Part shown: one piece after another, positions 22,197-32,566 of the stretch
Position numbering within the stretch: the first letter of the stretch is position 1
How the letters are laid out: each line of letters opens with the position of its first letter
From: Microlunatus sp. Gsoil 973
GTDB taxonomy: Bacteria; Actinomycetota; Actinomycetes; Propionibacteriales; Propionibacteriaceae
Length of the DNA: 64,000 bases
Assembly (NCBI RefSeq): GCF_009707365.1
Contig: NZ_CP046122.1
Coordinates: forward strand, 4,774,001 to 4,838,000
Direction of reading: 5' to 3'
Position numbers and translations under genes: made by a program
Notes under the pieces: model-generated
Seen by the model: the letters and a program-made list of their open reading frames with translations, nothing else
Database searches by the model: none
What the model was told of the DNA's origin: nothing

Positions 22197-25160
22197 TCAG
22201 CCGAGGAGTCCGTGCCGCCGGGCGATCGCCACGGCTTCGGTCCGGCTCTCCGCGCCCAGCTTGGCCATGATGTTGGAGACGTGCACGCTGGCGGTCTTGG
22301 TGCTGATCACCAGCCGACGTCCGATCTCCCGGTTGCTCAGCCCGTCGGCCACAAGATCAAGCACCTCGCGCTCCCGCGTGGTCAGCGGATTGGTGTCCGC
22401 CGAGCCGGCCGGCGGACGAGGGCGGACGCCCAGCGCGGCCAATTCCTGTTGCAGCGGTCTTGCGCCCAGCCGGTGAGCGACCTGACCGGCTTCGGCGATC
22501 AACTCCTGGGCCCGACGGCGGTCGTCGGCCTCACCGCAGAGCAGCACAGCGGCCAGCCGTGCCTTGGACCGGGCGGATTCGAAGAGCTGGGGATAGGTGG
22601 CGAAGCCCAGGACCGCCGCCTCCCAGGCGGCCACCTGGTCGGCGTAGGGATCCGGACTGCCGATCGCCGCACGGAACCGGGCGTGCTCGGCATGCACCCG
22701 AGCCAGCCAGGCGTACGCCTCCGGTCCCGGCGGCCGCATCTTCTGGAAGCTTTCCATCGCCTCGGTCGCGGAGACGACCGCGTGCTCGGCACGATCGAGC
22801 AGCGGTGCGGCGTCCCGCCCGGACATCACGGCCGTGGTCAGCACAGCCAGCAGTACGCCGGACATCCGCACCTTGCCGATGAACTTCTGCCCGTAGGCCC
22901 GATCGGTCGCCTCCCGCAGGTCGTCGTACAGCTCGAGTGCGGCGTCGAAGTCACCGACACAGGCGTACAACTCGACGGCCGGCAGGGAGTTGATGATCGT
23001 CATCGCGTCATAGCGCCACCAGCGCCGCAGGCGGGGCAGCAACTCGAAGCCGCTGACCTCACCGCGCCCGGCACGGACCGCGAGGATGCCCAGGTCGAGA
23101 TTCGCCCGGCTCAGATCCGGCACGTGTTCGTCACCGGCAGACAGTTCCAGGGTCCGGTCCCATTCACCGAGTGCGAAGGCGGTCTGGGCGGCCATCACCG
23201 AGGAGTCGAGTCCGTGCGGGGACCAGCGGCGCCCGATCGAGGTCGCCCGCTCGACGCCCCGTTCGAAGGCGGCCAGAGCGTCGGCCAGCCGGCCCTGTTC
23301 GAAACGGATCGAGCCGATCTGGTCGGTGGCCCGCAGCTCGGTCGCGGTGTCACCCTCGGCGGCAGCGGTGTCCCGCACCCGCTCGGTCTCCCGGATCGAG
23401 GCCTCGGGATCACCCAGCCGCTGTTTGATCTTGGCCAGCAGGATGGTCTGGTAGGCGACGGTCCGCCGCAGGCCGAGTTCCTTGGCCAGCGCGGTCGCGC
23501 GCTGGGCGGACTCGATGGCGTCCTCGTACCGGCCGCGGGTCATGAACGACCGCGCCCGGGTGGACAGGATCTTGCAGTAGAGCTCCCGGTCCCGTTCCGG
23601 ATCGATCAGTTCGAGGGCTTCGGTCAGCAGGGTGCGTTCGTCGAGGTCGTAGTCGCTGTAGAGCAGCGAGGCGGCCAGTGCCTGCAGCAGCGACGCACGG
23701 ACGGTGCCCGTCATCGCCGGGTCGGTCAGCCGATCCCTCAGCAGGTCGATCGACTGGTCGAGATGTCCGGCGGTCTCCAGGGCGTCGGCCGTCTTGATGG
23801 TCAGCGCGGCGAGTCCGGCGGTCTGGTCGGCTACGTCGGGGATCGGGTTGGTCTCGGCCAACTGCAGGGCGTTGCGATAGTGCTGCCGGGCGTCGTCGGG
23901 ACCGCCGACCCGGATCGCCTCGTCACCGGCGTCGATGCTGGCCCGGATCGTTGTGGGAATGTCGTGCGCCGCGCGGGCGTGCCTGGCCAGCTCGGCGGCC
24001 GTGCCGCCGATGCCGGGTTTCGCCAGCGCCTGGACGTAGCGGGCGTGGTGCCGGACCCGCTCACCGGGCAGCAGGTCGTCGTAGACGGCCTCGGCCAGCA
24101 GCGCGTGTCGAAAGACGTAGCCGTCGTTCCGGCCGACCAGCACCTGCCCCTCGACGGCACCGCGGATCGCCTGGTCGAGTTCGGCGGTCGGCAGGTCGGC
24201 GACCTCGGCCAGCAGTTCGTGTCCGACCTGCCGCCCGGCCACGGCCGCCACCCGCACCACCTGCCGGGCGGTCTCGGACAGCACGTCGAGCCGGAGCAGC
24301 AACAGCCCGGCCAGATCCGACGGCACCATTCCCCGGACATTCGCGGCGGCCGCCAGCTCCTCGGCGAAGAACGCGTTGCCGTCCGCCCGGCGGACCACAG
24401 CAGCGACGTCGGCCGCTGCCAGGTCCGGTCGGAGTTCGGCGACCACCTGCTCGATATCGGCCTCCGAGAGCGGCGGCAGATCGACCCGCTCCAGTTGGTT
24501 GAGGCGCGACCAGTTCGCCAGCACCGCCCGGACCGGGTGGCTGCGGACCAGATCGTCGGTCCGGTAGGAGACCACGAGGGAGACCGGATGCTCGAAACGG
24601 CGGGTCAACAGATAGGTCAGCAGATCCCGGCTGGACGGATCGGACCAGTGCAGATCCTCGATCATGATGACCAGGCCGCGGTCAGCCGCGAGCCGGTCGA
24701 GGGCCCGGGCGACCGCATCGAACAACTCGGTCCGCGCGACGTGCCCGGCGGAGCCGGTCAGGTCGTCGGGCAATGCCCGCTCGTCGGGCAGCAGCCGGTG
24801 GATGGCCCGATGGCGGCGGGCGATGGCGGCCATCTCGTCGGGCGCCTCAGCCTGCAGTTGGCCGAAGATCTCGGTGAAGGGCAGGTAGGGCAGCGACGCG
24901 TCGCCGAAATCGAGACAGTGGCCGACGGTGACGCGCCGACCGGAGACGACAACGATCTCGCCCAGCGCCGCCAACAACCGGGTCTTGCCGATTCCTGCAT
25001 CGCCGGCGACCAGGGCATGCCGCAACGGCCCGGACTGCCCGGGCGTCACGTCCGAGCCGAGACCGAGCGCCCGGGTGAGCCGACCCAGCTCCGCGGCACG
25101 ACCCACCAGAGTGGTCGCCGCGGGGGAGCGATCGCTCAGCAGTTCTGTTGGCACCCGCAT
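22197..25160 (-). CDS. Large ATP-binding LuxR regulator (LAL/MalT-like)
   Basis: A 987-residue signal-transduction ATPase with a DNA-binding tail. The N-terminal AAA/STAND domain carries Walker A GDAGIGKTRLL (about residue 53) and Walker B GLVIMIEDLHWSD. A long helical, TPR-like region fills residues 350-900 (ALEL, AYQTILLAKIKQRLGD, ALGEWDRTLEL). The C-terminus is a LuxR HTH: NPLTTREREVLDLVADGLSN, then REIGRRLVISTKTASVHVSN. Such proteins switch on nearby operons when a ligand drives ATP-dependent assembly. GGGGAGAAT precedes ATG 25160. The target is not evident; the chorismate mutase gene lies divergently 110 bases away. Confidence 0.92.
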   Translation of the reverse strand: MRVPTELLSDRSPAATTLVGRAAELGRLTRALGLGSDVTPGQSGPLRHALVAGDAGIGKTRLLAALGEIVVVSGRRVTVGHCLDFGDASLPYLPFTEIFGQLQAEAPDEMAAIARRHRAIHRLLPDERALPDDLTGSAGHVARTELFDAVARALDRLAADRGLVIMIEDLHWSDPSSRDLLTYLLTRRFEHPVSLVVSYRTDDLVRSHPVRAVLANWSRLNQLERVDLPPLSEADIEQVVAELRPDLAAADVAAVVRRADGNAFFAEELAAAANVRGMVPSDLAGLLLLRLDVLSETARQVVRVAAVAGRQVGHELLAEVADLPTAELDQAIRGAVEGQVLVGRNDGYVFRHALLAEAVYDDLLPGERVRHHARYVQALAKPGIGGTAAELARHARAAHDIPTTIRASIDAGDEAIRVGGPDDARQHYRNALQLAETNPIPDVADQTAGLAALTIKTADALETAGHLDQSIDLLRDRLTDPAMTGTVRASLLQALAASLLYSDYDLDERTLLTEALELIDPERDRELYCKILSTRARSFMTRGRYEDAIESAQRATALAKELGLRRTVAYQTILLAKIKQRLGDPEASIRETERVRDTAAAEGDTATELRATDQIGSIRFEQGRLADALAAFERGVERATSIGRRWSPHGLDSSVMAAQTAFALGEWDRTLELSAGDEHVPDLSRANLDLGILAVRAGRGEVSGFELLPRLRRWWRYDAMTIINSLPAVELYACVGDFDAALELYDDLREATDRAYGQKFIGKVRMSGVLLAVLTTAVMSGRDAAPLLDRAEHAVVSATEAMESFQKMRPPGPEAYAWLARVHAEHARFRAAIGSPDPYADQVAAWEAAVLGFATYPQLFESARSKARLAAVLLCGEADDRRRAQELIAEAGQVAHRLGARPLQQELAALGVRPRPPAGSADTNPLTTREREVLDLVADGLSNREIGRRLVISTKTASVHVSNIMAKLGAESRTEAVAIARRHGLLG

Positions 25161-25270
25161 ATTCTCCCCGATGCCACTGACAATTCGCCCCTCAATTCCG
25201 GCCTGTCGATCCGGCCGCCTGCATTATCCGCCACAAGCAGAAAACCCCTGGCCGGATAGGCTCTTGCTTC

Positions 25271-25567
25271 GTGACCGAGGACGTATGGGCAGAGCTGCAT
25301 CGGCTGCGGCTGAGCATCGACAACATGGACGCCGCCCTGGTGCATCTGCTGGCCGAACGGTTCAAGATCACCCAGCAGGTCGGCGAGTTGAAGGCCGCCC
25401 ACGGCCTGCCGCCGGCCGATCCCGACCGGGAGACCCAGCAGATCGCGCGGCTGCGAGCACTGGCCGAGGAGTCCCACCTCGATCCCGAGTTCGCCGAGAA
25501 GTTCCTCAACTTCATCGTCGCCGAGGTGGTACGCCACCACGAGGCGATCGCTCGGCGGGCCGTCTGA
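25271..25567 (+). CDS. Chorismate mutase, AroQ class
   Basis: A 98-residue all-helical chorismate mutase converting chorismate to prephenate for Phe and Tyr synthesis. The AroQ pattern is clear: LRLSIDNMDAALVHLLAERF, a lysine in VGELKAAHG and the DPDRETQQ loop, giving the Arg, Arg, Lys, Asp-Arg-Glu set that binds the substrate. It has no signal peptide, so it is the cytoplasmic housekeeping type. The GTG start follows TAGGCT (25257-25262) by 8 bases without a ribosome-binding site, consistent with a leaderless message. It stands alone, convergent with the FAD dehydrogenase gene. Confidence 0.92.
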   Translation: MTEDVWAELHRLRLSIDNMDAALVHLLAERFKITQQVGELKAAHGLPPADPDRETQQIARLRALAEESHLDPEFAEKFLNFIVAEVVRHHEAIARRAV

Positions 25568-25589
25568 CCGCTGAACAGTCGACGGCCGA

Positions 25590-27254
25590 TCAGCCGACGG
25601 CGCGCGCCGCCGCTCGACCGGCGACCCGGCCCGAATACAGGCAGCCGCCGAGGAACGTGCCCTCCAGGGACCGGTATCCGTGTACCCCTCCGCCACCGAA
25701 CCCGGCCACCTCGCCGGCCGCGTAGACACCCGGCAGCGGGGTCCCGTCCGCGGTCAGCACCCGTCCGTCCAGGTCGGTCTCCAACCCGCCGAGCGTCTTG
25801 CGGGTCAGCACATGCAGCCGTACCGCGACCAGCGGCCCTCCGACGCCGGCAACGCCTTCGCCGGGTCGTCGGACGTCCAGGTAGGGATGTGGCGTGGCCA
25901 CCCGGGTCAGCCGATCCCCCAGATACCGCCTGGCCGCCGCGGTCGCGGTGATCTGCGGATCCTTGCCCAGCCCGGAGACCACCTGCTGGTCACGGGTCTC
26001 GATCAGCCGTTGCAGTCGCTGTGCGTCGATCAGCTCGGTACCGGTCAGCGCGTTCATCCGTTCGGCGAGTCCGGCGACGGTTCTCGCCGTCAGGAAGTCC
26101 GCACCGCGGTCGATGAAGGCCCGCACCTCCGGTGTCGGCCCGGGCCGTACCCGGGTGGACAACTGCCTGAGGTCCTTGCCGGTGAGATCGGCGTTCTGCT
26201 CCGAGCCGGACAGGGCGAACTCCTTGCCGACGGTCTCCAGGTTCAGCACGAACCAGGAGTAGTCGTCGCCGTGGCTGGTGATGTGCCGCAGGGCACCGAG
26301 CGCGTCGAACCCCGGATACAGCGGGAACGGCAGCCGTTCGCCCCGTGCGTCAAGCCACAACGCCGAGGGGCCGGGCAGGATGCGGATGCCGTGGCCGGTC
26401 CAGACCGGGGAATGGTTGATCACGCCCTCGGGGTAGTGCCACATCCGTTCCTTGTTGATCACCCGGCCGCCGGCGTTCTCGGCCACCTGCAGCATCGAGC
26501 CGTCGACGAAGTCCGGTACGCCCAAGATCATCTTCTCCGGCGGGTTGCCCCATTTCCTCGGCCAGTTCTGCCGGACGAGATCGACGTTTCCGCCGATCCC
26601 GCCGGCGCAGATGATCACGGCCTGCGCCGACAGTGAGAACTCCCCGGCCGAGTCGTCCGGGCTCCGAGCACCGCGCGGCACCGAACTCGCCGCGAGCACG
26701 TGGCCGTCGACCCGGACGCCATCGGTACCGGCCGAGAGCCCGGAAACCTTGTGTCGATTGAGGATCCGGACCCGTTCCCGATCACGGATGCGGTCGGCGA
26801 ACGGCTGTACCAGGCCGGGCCCGGTGCCCCAGGTGATGTGGAAGCGCGGCACCGAATTGCCGTGGCCGGGCACCGGACCGCCGCCGCGTTCGGCCCACTG
26901 GACGACCGGGAACCAGCGCACGCCCAGGCCGTACAACCAGCTCCGCAGCTCGCCCGAGGCGAAGGACACGTACGCCTCGGCCCAGCGTCTTGGCCAGTAG
27001 TCCGACGGCGAGTCGAAGCCGGCCGAGCCCAGCCAGTCGGCCAGTGCCAGGGCCTCGGAGTCCCGCACCCGCATGCGTCGCTGCTCCGGGGTGTCGACCA
27101 TGAACAGTCCGCCGAATGACCAGTGCGCCTGGCCGCCGAGCGCCCGCGCCGGCTCGCCGTCGAGCAGGATCACCGACCGGCCGGCGGCGACGAGTTCGGC
27201 GGTGGCGACCAGACCTGACAGGCCGTGCCCGATGACGATGACGTCCGCATCCAT
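25590..27254 (-). CDS. FAD-binding dehydrogenase (fumarate reductase/KstD-like flavoprotein)
   Basis: A 554-residue flavoprotein. The FAD-binding beta-alpha-beta motif is [21 protein letters not shown] at the N-terminus, with the second FAD contact in [29 protein letters not shown] at the C-terminus. [12 protein letters not shown] lies between. Relatives include 3-ketosteroid dehydrogenases and urocanate/fumarate reductases, but this full-length subgroup is usually annotated only as FAD-binding dehydrogenase. I start at ATG 27254 rather than the GTG six bases earlier. It is divergent from guaA, from which it is separated by 115 bases. Confidence 0.85.
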   Translation of the reverse strand: MDADVIVIGHGLSGLVATAELVAAGRSVILLDGEPARALGGQAHWSFGGLFMVDTPEQRRMRVRDSEALALADWLGSAGFDSPSDYWPRRWAEAYVSFASGELRSWLYGLGVRWFPVVQWAERGGGPVPGHGNSVPRFHITWGTGPGLVQPFADRIRDRERVRILNRHKVSGLSAGTDGVRVDGHVLAASSVPRGARSPDDSAGEFSLSAQAVIICAGGIGGNVDLVRQNWPRKWGNPPEKMILGVPDFVDGSMLQVAENAGGRVINKERMWHYPEGVINHSPVWTGHGIRILPGPSALWLDARGERLPFPLYPGFDALGALRHITSHGDDYSWFVLNLETVGKEFALSGSEQNADLTGKDLRQLSTRVRPGPTPEVRAFIDRGADFLTARTVAGLAERMNALTGTELIDAQRLQRLIETRDQQVVSGLGKDPQITATAAARRYLGDRLTRVATPHPYLDVRRPGEGVAGVGGPLVAVRLHVLTRKTLGGLETDLDGRVLTADGTPLPGVYAAGEVAGFGGGGVHGYRSLEGTFLGGCLYSGRVAGRAAARAVG

Positions 27255-27369
27255 GACCACGGCTTACCAGCCGGTAGCAACCGGGCGCAACGGGTCGGAG
27301 GACCCGGATCGGTTCCCCGGTAGACTCAGGCCCATCACACCTGCGATCGCAGAGGGCTGCCCGACGCTG

Positions 27370-28965
27370 ATGACCACACACCCAACGCCGAACTCGACAA
27401 CGAGTCCTGCTGAGGACCACGATCTGGTGATCGTGGTCGATTACGGCGCCCAGTACGCCCAGTTGATCGCCCGGCGGGTTCGCGAGGCCAACGTCTATTC
27501 CGAGATCGTCCCGCACACCGCGACGGTCGCCGAGATTCTGGCGCGCAAGCCGAAGGCCGTCATCCTTTCCGGCGGGCCGTCCTCGGTGTACACCCCTGGC
27601 GCTCCGCAGGTCGACCCCGGGATGTTCTCCGGTGACGTGCCGGTGTTCGGGATCTGCTACGGCTTCCAGGCGATGGCCCGGGCGCTGGGTGGTGAGGTGG
27701 CACGGACCGGTGGGAGCGAGTTCGGCCGGACCGCGCTGCAGGTCGGCGATCACGGTCGGCTGCTGGCCGGGCTGCCTGATCACCTGCGGGTCTGGATGAG
27801 CCATGGCGACTCCGTGGTCAAGGCGCCCGACGGCTTCGTTGCGCTGGCCGGCACCGACGGAGCGCCGATCGCGGCGTTCGAGGATCTGGGTCGCGGACTG
27901 GCCGGGGTGCAGTGGCATCCCGAAGTGCTGCACAGCGAGTCCGGTCAGCGGGTGTTGGAGAGCTTCCTCTTCGAGGTGGCCGGCGCGCGGCCGACCTGGA
28001 CCGCCTCGAACATCGTCGAGGAGTCGGTGGCCGCGATCCGGCAAGAGGTCGGTGACAAACAGGTGATCTGCGCGTTGTCCGGCGGCGTCGACTCAGCTGT
28101 CGCCGCGGCGCTGGTGCAGCGGGCGATCGGTGATCAACTCACCTGCGTGTTCGTTGATCATGGTCTGCTGCGCAGGGGTGAGGCGGAGCAGGTCGAGCTG
28201 GATTTCGTCGAGGTGACCGGTGTCGATCTGAAGGTGTTCGATGCCCGCAAGCAGTTCCTGGATGCGCTTGCCGGCGTCTCCGACCCGGAACGCAAGCGCA
28301 AGATCATCGGGGCCGAATTCATCGCCTGCTTCGAACAGGCGGCCCGGGAGATCGTCGGTTCCGTCGACGGATCGGTCGAGTTCCTGGTGCAGGGCACCCT
28401 GTATCCCGACGTCGTCGAGTCCGGCGGTGGCGAGGGTGCGGCCAACATCAAGAGCCACCACAACGTGGGTGGCCTGCCCGATGATCTTCAGTTCACCCTG
28501 ATCGAACCGCTGCGCACCTTGTTCAAGGACGAGGTCCGCGCGGTCGGTGAGGAACTCGGTCTGCCGGCGGCCATGGTCTGGCGGCAGCCCTTCCCCGGCC
28601 CCGGGCTGGCCATCAGGATCATCGGCGAGGTGACCCAGGAACGGCTGGACATCCTGCGTGAGGCCGATGCGATCGTTCGCGCCGAGGTGACCGCTGCCGG
28701 TCTGGACCGGGACATCTGGCAGTTCCCGGTCGTGCTGCTGGCTGATGTCCGTTCAGTGGGTGTCCAGGGCGACGGCCGGACCTACGGCCACCCCATCGTG
28801 CTCCGCCCGGTGACCAGTGAGGACGCGATGACCGCTGACTGGGGACGGCTGCCGTACGACCTGCTGGAGCGGATCAGTTCCAAGATCACCAACAGTGTCC
28901 GGGAGATCAACCGGGTGACGCTGGACATCACCAGCAAGCCGCCGGCAACCATCGAGTGGGAGTGA
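27370..28965 (+). CDS. guaA: GMP synthase (glutamine-hydrolysing)
   Basis: GuaA aminates XMP to GMP using glutamine and ATP. The 531-residue protein has a class I glutamine amidotransferase domain (nucleophile cysteine in [11 protein letters not shown]; His and Glu in [10 protein letters not shown]), the ATP pyrophosphatase P-loop [12 protein letters not shown], and the C-terminal dimerisation domain ending KPPATIEWE. The start at ATG 27370 gives a 15-residue extension before the first strand. TAGACT at 27321-27326 is a candidate -10 box; the 12-base palindrome CTGCGATCGCAG (27341-27352) lies in the leader. Works with guaB in the same neighbourhood. Confidence 0.97.
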   Translation: MTTHPTPNSTTSPAEDHDLVIVVDYGAQYAQLIARRVREANVYSEIVPHTATVAEILARKPKAVILSGGPSSVYTPGAPQVDPGMFSGDVPVFGICYGFQAMARALGGEVARTGGSEFGRTALQVGDHGRLLAGLPDHLRVWMSHGDSVVKAPDGFVALAGTDGAPIAAFEDLGRGLAGVQWHPEVLHSESGQRVLESFLFEVAGARPTWTASNIVEESVAAIRQEVGDKQVICALSGGVDSAVAAALVQRAIGDQLTCVFVDHGLLRRGEAEQVELDFVEVTGVDLKVFDARKQFLDALAGVSDPERKRKIIGAEFIACFEQAAREIVGSVDGSVEFLVQGTLYPDVVESGGGEGAANIKSHHNVGGLPDDLQFTLIEPLRTLFKDEVRAVGEELGLPAAMVWRQPFPGPGLAIRIIGEVTQERLDILREADAIVRAEVTAAGLDRDIWQFPVVLLADVRSVGVQGDGRTYGHPIVLRPVTSEDAMTADWGRLPYDLLERISSKITNSVREINRVTLDITSKPPATIEWE

Positions 28966-29484
28966 TCAGCCCTCCGGCTTGTCGTCACCGGCCGGTTCGG
29001 GCCCCTTGTCCCCGGCCGGGCCGGGGTCGGACTGGGCGGGCGGCGTCGGGGGCTGATTGACGGTCGGGCCGCTCGGCTGGGTCGGGTGCTTGGCCCGGCT
29101 GAACAGGTCCTCAGCGCTCTGCCGCGGCGGCTGCGGCGCCGAGGTGTCGATGTTCGGGTCACGGTTCGGCCGCCACGGGGGACCAGCGGCGCCCCAGACC
29201 GGATCGCTGTGCTGCTGCGGATTCTGCTGCTGCCACCCGAACCGCGGTGCCGGACCGATCGATCCGGGCTCCCGGGGCTCGGCCTCGGGAATCAGCAGCA
29301 TCATCAGCAGATAGATCGCGATGACCGGGACCGCCGCGGTGACCAGGGCGATGATCACGACGGCAACCCGGACCAGCGTCGGATCCATGTTCAGGTATTC
29401 GGCGATCCCGCCGCAGACACCGCCGATCCATCGATCGTTCCGACTGCGGCGCAGCCGGCGGGGGCGGGACTCGGGATAGTTCAT
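28966..29484 (-). CDS. PspC-domain membrane protein
   Basis: A 172-residue protein with an N-terminal PspC domain: WIGGVCGGIAEYLNMDPTLVRV followed by a hydrophobic segment ending LLMMLLIPEAEP. After residue 75 it is a proline-, glutamine- and glycine-rich cytoplasmic or surface tail with no fold. PspC proteins sense or counter membrane stress. It is the last gene of a leftward set with the small membrane protein and the larger PspC/LiaF-like gene. Its stop touches that of guaA. Confidence 0.88.
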   Translation of the reverse strand: MNYPESRPRRLRRSRNDRWIGGVCGGIAEYLNMDPTLVRVAVVIIALVTAAVPVIAIYLLMMLLIPEAEPREPGSIGPAPRFGWQQQNPQQHSDPVWGAAGPPWRPNRDPNIDTSAPQPPRQSAEDLFSRAKHPTQPSGPTVNQPPTPPAQSDPGPAGDKGPEPAGDDKPEG

Positions 29485-29524
29485 GATCGTGCCTTCCGGA
29501 TGAGTTGGTGGTCAGGAGCGTGGG

Positions 29525-29707
29525 TCAGGAGCGCGGTCGGGAAGCGGCCAGGCCGATGATCCCGATCAGAACGAGGGTCAGCGGGGCGGCGATCCGGAGT
29601 GTCGACCACTCGAGTCGGCCACCGAAGGACAACCAGAGTCCGCCGATGGCCAGCAGGGTGGCGAGCAGACCGAGGACCAGCGAGACTGCATCGGGTCGGC
29701 GCTTCAT
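29525..29707 (-). CDS. Small two-segment membrane protein
   Basis: A 60-residue protein with a basic start MKRRPD and two hydrophobic segments (VSLVLGLLATLLAIGGLWLSF and LRIAAPLTLVLIGIIGLAA). Its ATG overlaps the stop of the upstream PspC/LiaF-like gene (ATGA), which supports real expression by translational coupling. Actinobacterial PspC clusters often contain a similar small protein. No enzymatic function can be assigned. Confidence 0.75.
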   Translation of the reverse strand: MKRRPDAVSLVLGLLATLLAIGGLWLSFGGRLEWSTLRIAAPLTLVLIGIIGLAASRPRS

Positions 29708-31014
29708 CGACGTACCTCCAGCTGGCCTTTGCCGACCTTCAGATCGACCGTGAACACCGGCCCGACGGTTGCGGCCGGAGGCTGCTCACGGAAGGAAAGG
29801 TTCGGACCGGAGCTGAGTTGTTTGCCGTCGGCGCTGATCATTCCCTCGCGGACGGTCCCGGTCACCCGGGTCGCAACGCCGCGGGGCAGTTCGACGACCA
29901 GCCGTCCGGTGCCGACCGAGGCGGTGTAGCTGCGCGACTGTTCCGGTGCGACCTGGCGCAGGTCGACGGTGAGCTGTCCGACACGCAGGTGGTCACCGGC
30001 CGGCAATTCGGCTGCCGACGTGTACTGCAGCCGCTTGATGCCGACATCACCGGCGAAGGCCGTGTTGTTCTGGGCGACCAGGGTCAGAACCATCGAGACC
30101 GCGACGACAACAGTGGCGAACGCCAGTCCGCGGGGCCGTCCGACGCGGGCGCCGACCAGCAGCGTCGTGCCGAAGATCAACAACGCCGCCGACAGGTACG
30201 CCGGGGCGGTGATCGGTGCGCCGAGTACGGACGCCACCCCGAGCCCGCTCATCGCGACACCGAGCACGATCACCGAGACCAGGCCGAGGCGGCGTGCCGC
30301 ACGGCGACGCAGGCGGGTCTGCGCGGCCAGTTGTTCCATCGCACTGTCCGGTGTCGGCTCGGAATAGAGGCCGACGGGGTCGGGATGGGAGAGGAACACC
30401 TGCCGGTCCACATCGGCTGCCGGTTCGGGCGGCGCCGGGCGGAGACCGACGCCGGCGTTCGGTGCCTCGGCCGTCGAGGAGGAGGGCGCGGCTGCCGACC
30501 GCCGCATCATGGCCTGCTGGTAGTCGGCGATCCGCTGCTGCCAGGCTGTGGCGGCTTCGGTGAAGGCGGTCGGTTCGCCGGGGAATTCGGCGAACTGCAA
30601 CGGTGGCGGCTGCCGGTCGTCCCGATCGGCCGGGCGTCGCCGGTTCCGGTAGTAGCCGAAGTACCAGACCGCGGCCACCACGAGCGCGGCGGTGAAGCTG
30701 AACGGCACCAGCCAGGACAGGGCGAGCGCGCCGATGATGCAGGCGGCAACGACGACGCCGATCTTCACCTCGCGCGACCAGGTACGGGTCTGCGGGACCC
30801 ACTCCTCGAGTTGGGACTGATCCTTGTCCTCGGCGGGCAGCATCAGCCAGCCGGCCGCGTACAGGACGAGTCCGATGCCGCCGCTCAGGGCGAGCACGGC
30901 GAATCCGACGCGGACCAGCATCGGGTCGACGTCCCAGGCGTCTGCCAGACCGGCCGACAGCCCGCTGACCTTGCGATCGGTCGCGCTGCGTCGGACCGTC
31001 CAGATCGAACTCAT
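29704..31014 (-). CDS. PspC-domain membrane protein with LiaF-like C-terminus
   Basis: A 436-residue protein. The N-terminal PspC domain (VSGLSAGLADAWDVDPMLVRVGF, then a hydrophobic segment to WLMLPAED) is followed by two further membrane segments near residues 85-120, a disordered proline-rich stretch, and a second membrane cluster at about 235-315. The last 110 residues are a beta-rich domain (LRVGQLTVDL, YTASVGTGRLVVELP, VFTVDLKVGKGQLEV) like the adhesin-like C-terminus of LiaF. LiaF restrains its histidine kinase in Firmicutes. A PspC-kinase and regulator are divergent from this gene, so an analogous control is plausible. Confidence 0.85.
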   Translation of the reverse strand: MSSIWTVRRSATDRKVSGLSAGLADAWDVDPMLVRVGFAVLALSGGIGLVLYAAGWLMLPAEDKDQSQLEEWVPQTRTWSREVKIGVVVAACIIGALALSWLVPFSFTAALVVAAVWYFGYYRNRRRPADRDDRQPPPLQFAEFPGEPTAFTEAATAWQQRIADYQQAMMRRSAAAPSSSTAEAPNAGVGLRPAPPEPAADVDRQVFLSHPDPVGLYSEPTPDSAMEQLAAQTRLRRRAARRLGLVSVIVLGVAMSGLGVASVLGAPITAPAYLSAALLIFGTTLLVGARVGRPRGLAFATVVVAVSMVLTLVAQNNTAFAGDVGIKRLQYTSAAELPAGDHLRVGQLTVDLRQVAPEQSRSYTASVGTGRLVVELPRGVATRVTGTVREGMISADGKQLSSGPNLSFREQPPAATVGPVFTVDLKVGKGQLEVRR

Positions 31015-31180
31015 GGCATCAATACTGGTGCGCCGGGCCGCGTCGCACCATCAGGGACCACCCCAGCCGACGCCGATTCGCCGCGTCGAACCGAATGGCC
31101 AGGTCAGGGCGGCAATCAGGGTGCTGGTGCGGGCTAACCCTGCTGCCCCCGGGCCCAGATCGTGCAACTCTTGGTATGAC

Positions 31181-32566
31181 ATGGTTTCCATCGGCGCTCA
31201 AGGCCGGTCCGGCTCCCAGCTCGAGTCCGGGCCGGTGCGGGCGCGCCCTGAATCCGGCGAGGAGTCGCCCACCGACTCGGTCCGGGATCAGGTGCTGCAG
31301 ACAGCGGCGCGCAAGGCCGAGGAAGAGACCGCCCCCGGACGTCGGCGGGCGACCCGGGTCAGCGACGGAGCGCTGCTCGGTGGCGTGTGCACCGGCCTGG
31401 CGCGTCACCTCGGCTGGCCCGTGATGGTGCTGCGCATCGGATTCGTCGCCCTGGCCATCACCCAGTTCGTCGGCGTCATCGCCTATGCCGCCCTCTGGCT
31501 GTTGATGCCGCCGGAGACCCGCACCGCCGCCCCCGGGCTCGAGGCGCACAGCCGGCAAGGACTGCGGCAGGAGACCAAACACCGGCGGCGCTCCGACTGG
31601 GGCGTCCTGCTGGCCCTGGTCGTCTTGGGCGCCGGGCTGATCTGGTTGTTGCAGATGACCGGGCTCGGCATCCGGCAGCAGATCTTCTGGCCGGTGGCCT
31701 TCGCCTGCGCCGGCGCCGCACTGGTCTGGCGACAGGCCGACACCGCGCGGCAGAACCAGTGGAAGAAGGACGCCGGCGGTCGGGTCTGGTTGGCGCCGCT
31801 GGTCGCCCGGGGCGGGTGGCCGTCGATCATCCGGGTGGTGATCGGACTGGCCCTGGTCGGTGCGGCGTTCGGCATCGTCGTCGCCCAGCAGAACCAGATC
31901 CAGCAGCTTCCCGACGTGTTGGCCATGACCGTGCTCGCACTGGCGGGGCTCGCCGTGGTCGCCGCACCCTGGCTGCACCGGTCGCGCAGCGCATTGAACG
32001 AGGCCCGGGCAGAGAAGGTCAGGGCCGACGCCCGAGCCGACATGGCCGCCCATCTGCACGACTCGGTGCTGCAGACGCTGGCGCTCATCCAGCGCCAGTC
32101 CGACGACCCCAAGCAGGTCCAGCGGCTGGCCCGCCGCCAGGAACGGGAACTGCGTACCTGGCTGTACGGCGAGGAGGTCTCCGACGCCACCTTGAAGGCC
32201 GCGCTGACCAACGCCGCCGCCGACATCGAGGACGACCGCGCCATCCCGGTCGAGTTGATCATGGTCGGTGACTGCGACCTGACCGAGTCGCTGCAGCCGA
32301 TCATCCGGGCGACCCGGGAGGCGATCGTCAACGCCGCCAAGCACTCCGGCGCCGACAAGATCGACGTGTACGCCGAGGTGTCGGAGGAGAACGTGGAGAT
32401 CTTCGTCCGCGATCGCGGCAGGGGATTCGATCAGAACGACATCGACGAGGACCGGATGGGCGTCAAGGGCAGCATCATCGGGCGGATGGCCCGCCACGGT
32501 GGCACCGCCCGGATTCGCAGCGGTCCCGGCGAGGGAACCGAAGTACGACTGGAGATGCCCCGATGA
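31181..32566 (+). CDS. PspC-domain sensor histidine kinase
   Basis: A 461-residue kinase. Residues 50-105 are a PspC domain (GGVCTGLARHLGWPVMVLRIGF, then LWLLMPPE). Four further membrane segments lie between about 135 and 265. The dimerisation helix carries the phosphoacceptor in MAAHLHDSVLQTLALIQRQS, typical of HisKA_3 kinases, and the ATPase domain shows NAAKHSGADKI (N box) and VRDRGRGFD. It probably senses envelope stress through the PspC domain and phosphorylates the LuxR-type regulator whose ATG overlaps its stop. ATG 31181 is preceded by no clear ribosome-binding site. Confidence 0.9.
   Translation: MVSIGAQGRSGSQLESGPVRARPESGEESPTDSVRDQVLQTAARKAEEETAPGRRRATRVSDGALLGGVCTGLARHLGWPVMVLRIGFVALAITQFVGVIAYAALWLLMPPETRTAAPGLEAHSRQGLRQETKHRRRSDWGVLLALVVLGAGLIWLLQMTGLGIRQQIFWPVAFACAGAALVWRQADTARQNQWKKDAGGRVWLAPLVARGGWPSIIRVVIGLALVGAAFGIVVAQQNQIQQLPDVLAMTVLALAGLAVVAAPWLHRSRSALNEARAEKVRADARADMAAHLHDSVLQTLALIQRQSDDPKQVQRLARRQERELRTWLYGEEVSDATLKAALTNAAADIEDDRAIPVELIMVGDCDLTESLQPIIRATREAIVNAAKHSGADKIDVYAEVSEENVEIFVRDRGRGFDQNDIDEDRMGVKGSIIGRMARHGGTARIRSGPGEGTEVRLEMPR

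Noticed and set aside
22212-25259. Open frame of over 1000 codons on the plus strand opposite the large LuxR regulator
   Set aside because: Composition is Gln-, Gly- and Arg-rich without motifs, while the minus strand shows Walker and HTH motifs; long antisense frames are expected at this GC content.
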